Below are positions 4,804 through 6,859 of a stretch of DNA of 6,859 bases, in pieces. The stretch is from Acidobacteriota bacterium (GTDB taxonomy: Bacteria; Acidobacteriota; Vicinamibacteria; Vicinamibacterales; Fen-181): NCBI GenBank assembly GCA_021779795.1, contig JAJXZZ010000177.1:1-6859 (forward strand), in the 5' to 3' direction. The position numbers and the translations under genes are program-made. The notes beneath the pieces are model-generated. The model made no database searches and was not told the origin of the DNA. It saw nothing but the letters and a program-made list of their open reading frames with translations. How positions within the stretch are numbered: the first letter of the stretch is position 1; the number at the start of each line of letters is the position of its first letter.

Positions 4804-6859
4804 ATGAAACGCCTGCTCCTCGTCCTGTTCGCCGCCCTCGCCTGGCCCGCAGGGGTCGGAGCGGTCTTCCCCGGCGGCCCCGTCCCGATCACAACTCTGC
4901 AATCGGAAGCGGAACGCCCCGGCGGCCAGCCGCAGAATGCCGACCGCACGCTGTCCCCCTGCTTCTTCGTGGAAGGCGGCGACCCCTCGATCGACCGGCT
5001 GCCCTTGAAGTCCACCTCGGCCGCGGTGGACATCGCGGGTGTCATCGCGCGCGTCCGCGTCGCGCAGGTCTACCGCAACGAGGGCCAGCGGACGATCGAG
5101 GCCGTCTACGTCTTCCCCGGCTCGACGCGCGCCGCCGTCCACGGCATGACGATGAGGATCGGCGAGCGGACGATCGTGGCGAGGATCGAGGAGCGGCAGG
5201 AGGCGAGGCGGCAGTACCAGGCCGCCCACCAGGCCGGCCAGGCCGCGTCGCTGCTCGAGCAGCAGCGGCCCAACGTCTTCCAGATGAACGTCGCCAACAT
5301 CCTGCCCGGCGACGAGATCAGGGTCGAACTGGTCTACACCGAACTGCTCGTCCCGGTGAACCACGTCTACGAGTTCGTGTACCCGACCGTCGTCGGACCG
5401 CGCTACTCGACCACGCCGGCCGAGGGCGCGCCCGACTCGGAGCGATGGGTGCAGAACCCGTACCTCCACGAGGGGGAGTCGCCGGCCTCCGCGTTCTCGT
5501 TCCGCGCGCGTATCGCCGCCGGCCTGTCGCTGCGAGAAGTCAGCTCGCCGTCGCACCAGATCGACGTCGCCTACCAGGATCCGCGCCGCGCGACGATCGC
5601 GCTCGCGCCGGGCGAGCGGTACGGCGCCAACCGCGACGTCGTCCTGCGCTACCGGCTGGCCGACGATCGGATCGAGACGGGGCTGCTGCTCGGGGAGTCC
5701 GGCGGCGAGCGCTTCTTCGTCTGCCTCGTCGAGCCGCCGCGGCGCTTCGAGATCGCCGACGTGCCGCCGAGGGAGTACGTCTTCGTCATGGACGTGTCCG
5801 GCTCGATGAACGGCTTCCCGATCGAGACGTCGAAGCAAGTGCTGCAAACGCTGCTCGGCCGCCTCAGGCCGACCGACTCGTTCAACGTCATCTTCTTCTC
5901 GGGCGGGTCGTACACCCTGTCGTCCGCGTCGGTCCCGGCCACCGAGTCCAACAAGGCGTGGGCCATCCAGGAAGTTGATCGCCAGCGGGGCGGCGGCGGC
6001 ACCGAACTGCTGCCCGCGCTCCGGCAGGCGTTCGACCTGGCGCGGGCGCGGGAGGACGTGTCGCGGGTGATCGTCGTCGCCACCGACGGGTACGTGAACG
6101 TCGAGCGCCAGGCCTTCGACCTCATCCGCCGGCACCTCTCCGACGCGAACCTGTTTGCCTTCGGCATCGGCTCGTCGGTCAACCGCCACCTGATCGAGGG
6201 GATGGCCCGCGTCGGCGAGGGCGAGCCGTTCGTCGTCCTGAGCGCGGGCGCCGCGCGCCGCGCGGCCGCGAGGTTCCTCGACTACATCCAGTCGCCCCTG
6301 CTCTCGCGCGTTCGGATCCAGACGCCAGGCTTCGACGCTTACGACGTCGAGCCGGCGCGGGTTCCGGACCTGTTCGCGTCGCGGCCGCTGGTGATCGTCG
6401 GCAAGTACCGCGGGGATGCGGCCGGCGAAATCGTCGTCACGGGCTACACGGGGCGCGGGCGCTTCGAGCGGCGGATCAGGGTCTCGGCCGCGGGCGGGGC
6501 CGGAGCCGCCGGCGGCGCGCTCGGCTACCTCTGGGCGAGGGAGCGGGTCAGGCTGCTCTCCGACCTCCGGGGCGTGGACGACGGCGAGTCGGACCGGCAG
6601 GCGCTGACCGACCTGGGGCTGAAGTACAACCTGCTGACCGAGTTCACCTCGTTCGTGGCGATCGACCAGCGCGTGCGGAGGACCGACGGGAAGGTGGAAA
6701 CCGTCAGGCAGCCGCTGCCGATGCCGCAGGGCGTGAGCGACCTCGCGGTCGGCGGGGCCAAGGGGTTCGTGGTCGCCGAGCGCGCGAAGTTCGCTGCCGC
6801 AATGGCCGCTCCGGTGTCGGGCACCGACCGCGCGATCGCGGGCGGGAGGCCGTCGAGCC
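4804..6859 (+). CDS. Exported VIT and von Willebrand factor A domain protein; 3' end cut by window edge
   Basis: The frame is open for 685 codons to the right edge. Residues 1-20 are a clear signal peptide (MKR, leucine-rich core, GVGA). The VIT domain (inter-alpha-trypsin inhibitor type) spans about 66-195: LPLKSTSA (66-73), EAVYVFPGS (99-107), ARRQYQAA (134-141), SLLEQQRPNVFQMNVANILP (149-168). The vWA domain (about 324-495) has an intact MIDAS: Asp330-Val-Ser-Gly-Ser334, Thr400 in RGGGGTELLPAL, and Asp428 in VVATDGY. It should therefore bind a divalent metal and a protein or glycan partner. The C-terminal part includes KYNLLTEFTSFVAIDQ (607-622) and LPMPQGVSDLAVGG (638-651), both typical of bacterial VIT-vWA proteins. 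Some relatives (TIGR03788 marine proteobacterial sortase targets, XrtN-system VIT proteins) carry a sorting signal at the extreme C-terminus. That part is outside the window, so anchoring is unknown. The start is supported by GGAGG six bases upstream. Divergent from the hydrolase pair; the partner and role are unknown. Confidence 0.9.
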   Translation, partial: MKRLLLVLFAALAWPAGVGAVFPGGPVPITTLQSEAERPGGQPQNADRTLSPCFFVEGGDPSIDRLPLKSTSAAVDIAGVIARVRVAQVYRNEGQRTIEAVYVFPGSTRAAVHGMTMRIGERTIVARIEERQEARRQYQAAHQAGQAASLLEQQRPNVFQMNVANILPGDEIRVELVYTELLVPVNHVYEFVYPTVVGPRYSTTPAEGAPDSERWVQNPYLHEGESPASAFSFRARIAAGLSLREVSSPSHQIDVAYQDPRRATIALAPGERYGANRDVVLRYRLADDRIETGLLLGESGGERFFVCLVEPPRRFEIADVPPREYVFVMDVSGSMNGFPIETSKQVLQTLLGRLRPTDSFNVIFFSGGSYTLSSASVPATESNKAWAIQEVDRQRGGGGTELLPALRQAFDLARAREDVSRVIVVATDGYVNVERQAFDLIRRHLSDANLFAFGIGSSVNRHLIEGMARVGEGEPFVVLSAGAARRAAARFLDYIQSPLLSRVRIQTPGFDAYDVEPARVPDLFASRPLVIVGKYRGDAAGEIVVTGYTGRGRFERRIRVSAAGGAGAAGGALGYLWARERVRLLSDLRGVDDGESDRQALTDLGLKYNLLTEFTSFVAIDQRVRRTDGKVETVRQPLPMPQGVSDLAVGGAKGFVVAERAKFAAAMAAPVSGTDRAIAGGRPSS

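Noticed and set aside
4551..5045. 165-residue N-terminal extension of the glutaminase-like protein
   Set aside because: The frame is open, but the extension is antisense to the VIT-vWA start and unlike the family, and it would bury a good signal peptide and ribosome binding site.
4678..6189. Long minus-strand open frame opposite the VIT-vWA gene
   Set aside because: Composition typical of antisense to a GC-rich gene (Arg/Asp/Val/Gly repeats). The plus strand encodes VIT and vWA domains with an intact MIDAS.

Overview
The window is GC-rich bacterial DNA, strongly G/C-biased at third codon positions. It carries three large genes for predicted secreted or envelope proteins. I saw no tRNA, rRNA, CRISPR array, transposase or phage gene. 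The gene types and base composition would suit a high-GC saccharolytic soil or sediment lineage, for example an acidobacterium of the Vicinamibacteria type. That placement is a guess from style, not from a marker gene.

Left part (1-4550), minus strand: two genes read right to left. The first transcribed (4550..2445, complete, 701 codons) encodes a secreted protein of the glutaminase A / DUF4965 group of (alpha/alpha) toroid proteins. It is followed after 92 bp by a secreted GH127-type (DUF1680) glycoside hydrolase (2352..1). The hydrolase runs off the left edge with 784 codons visible and probably lacks only its last few residues. It keeps the cysteine/glutamate zinc-thiolate motif of beta-L-arabinofuranosidases. 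Both genes start with GTG, have AAGGAG six bases upstream, and encode similar 22-residue export signals. They look like one transcription unit for extracytoplasmic breakdown of arabinose-containing or otherwise decorated plant polysaccharide or glycoprotein. No transporter, SusC/D pair or regulator is visible.

The 92-bp gap between them is structured. A 7-bp tandem repeat (about 3.6 units) overlaps the upstream gene's stop codon. Its units can pair in alternative ways with a single downstream arm, giving a 12-bp stem that starts at the stop codon or an 11-bp stem inside it. No T-run follows, so this does not look like an intrinsic terminator.

Middle (4551-4803): a 253-bp divergent intergenic region. 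It holds a perfect 10-bp direct repeat and inverted repeats in the leader of the glutaminase-like gene, a CATAAT -10-like hexamer on the minus strand, and a 10-bp palindrome near the expected -35 position.

Right part (4804-6859), plus strand: an exported VIT plus von Willebrand A domain protein with a complete MIDAS metal site. It is open at the right edge (685 codons visible), so any C-terminal anchor or sorting signal lies outside. It diverges from the hydrolase pair and need not be functionally linked to it.

Nothing here is clearly an undescribed system. The items most worth a second look are the repeat/hairpin at the stop codon, the structured leader of the glutaminase-like gene, the real substrate of that protein, and the missing C-terminus of the VIT-vWA protein.
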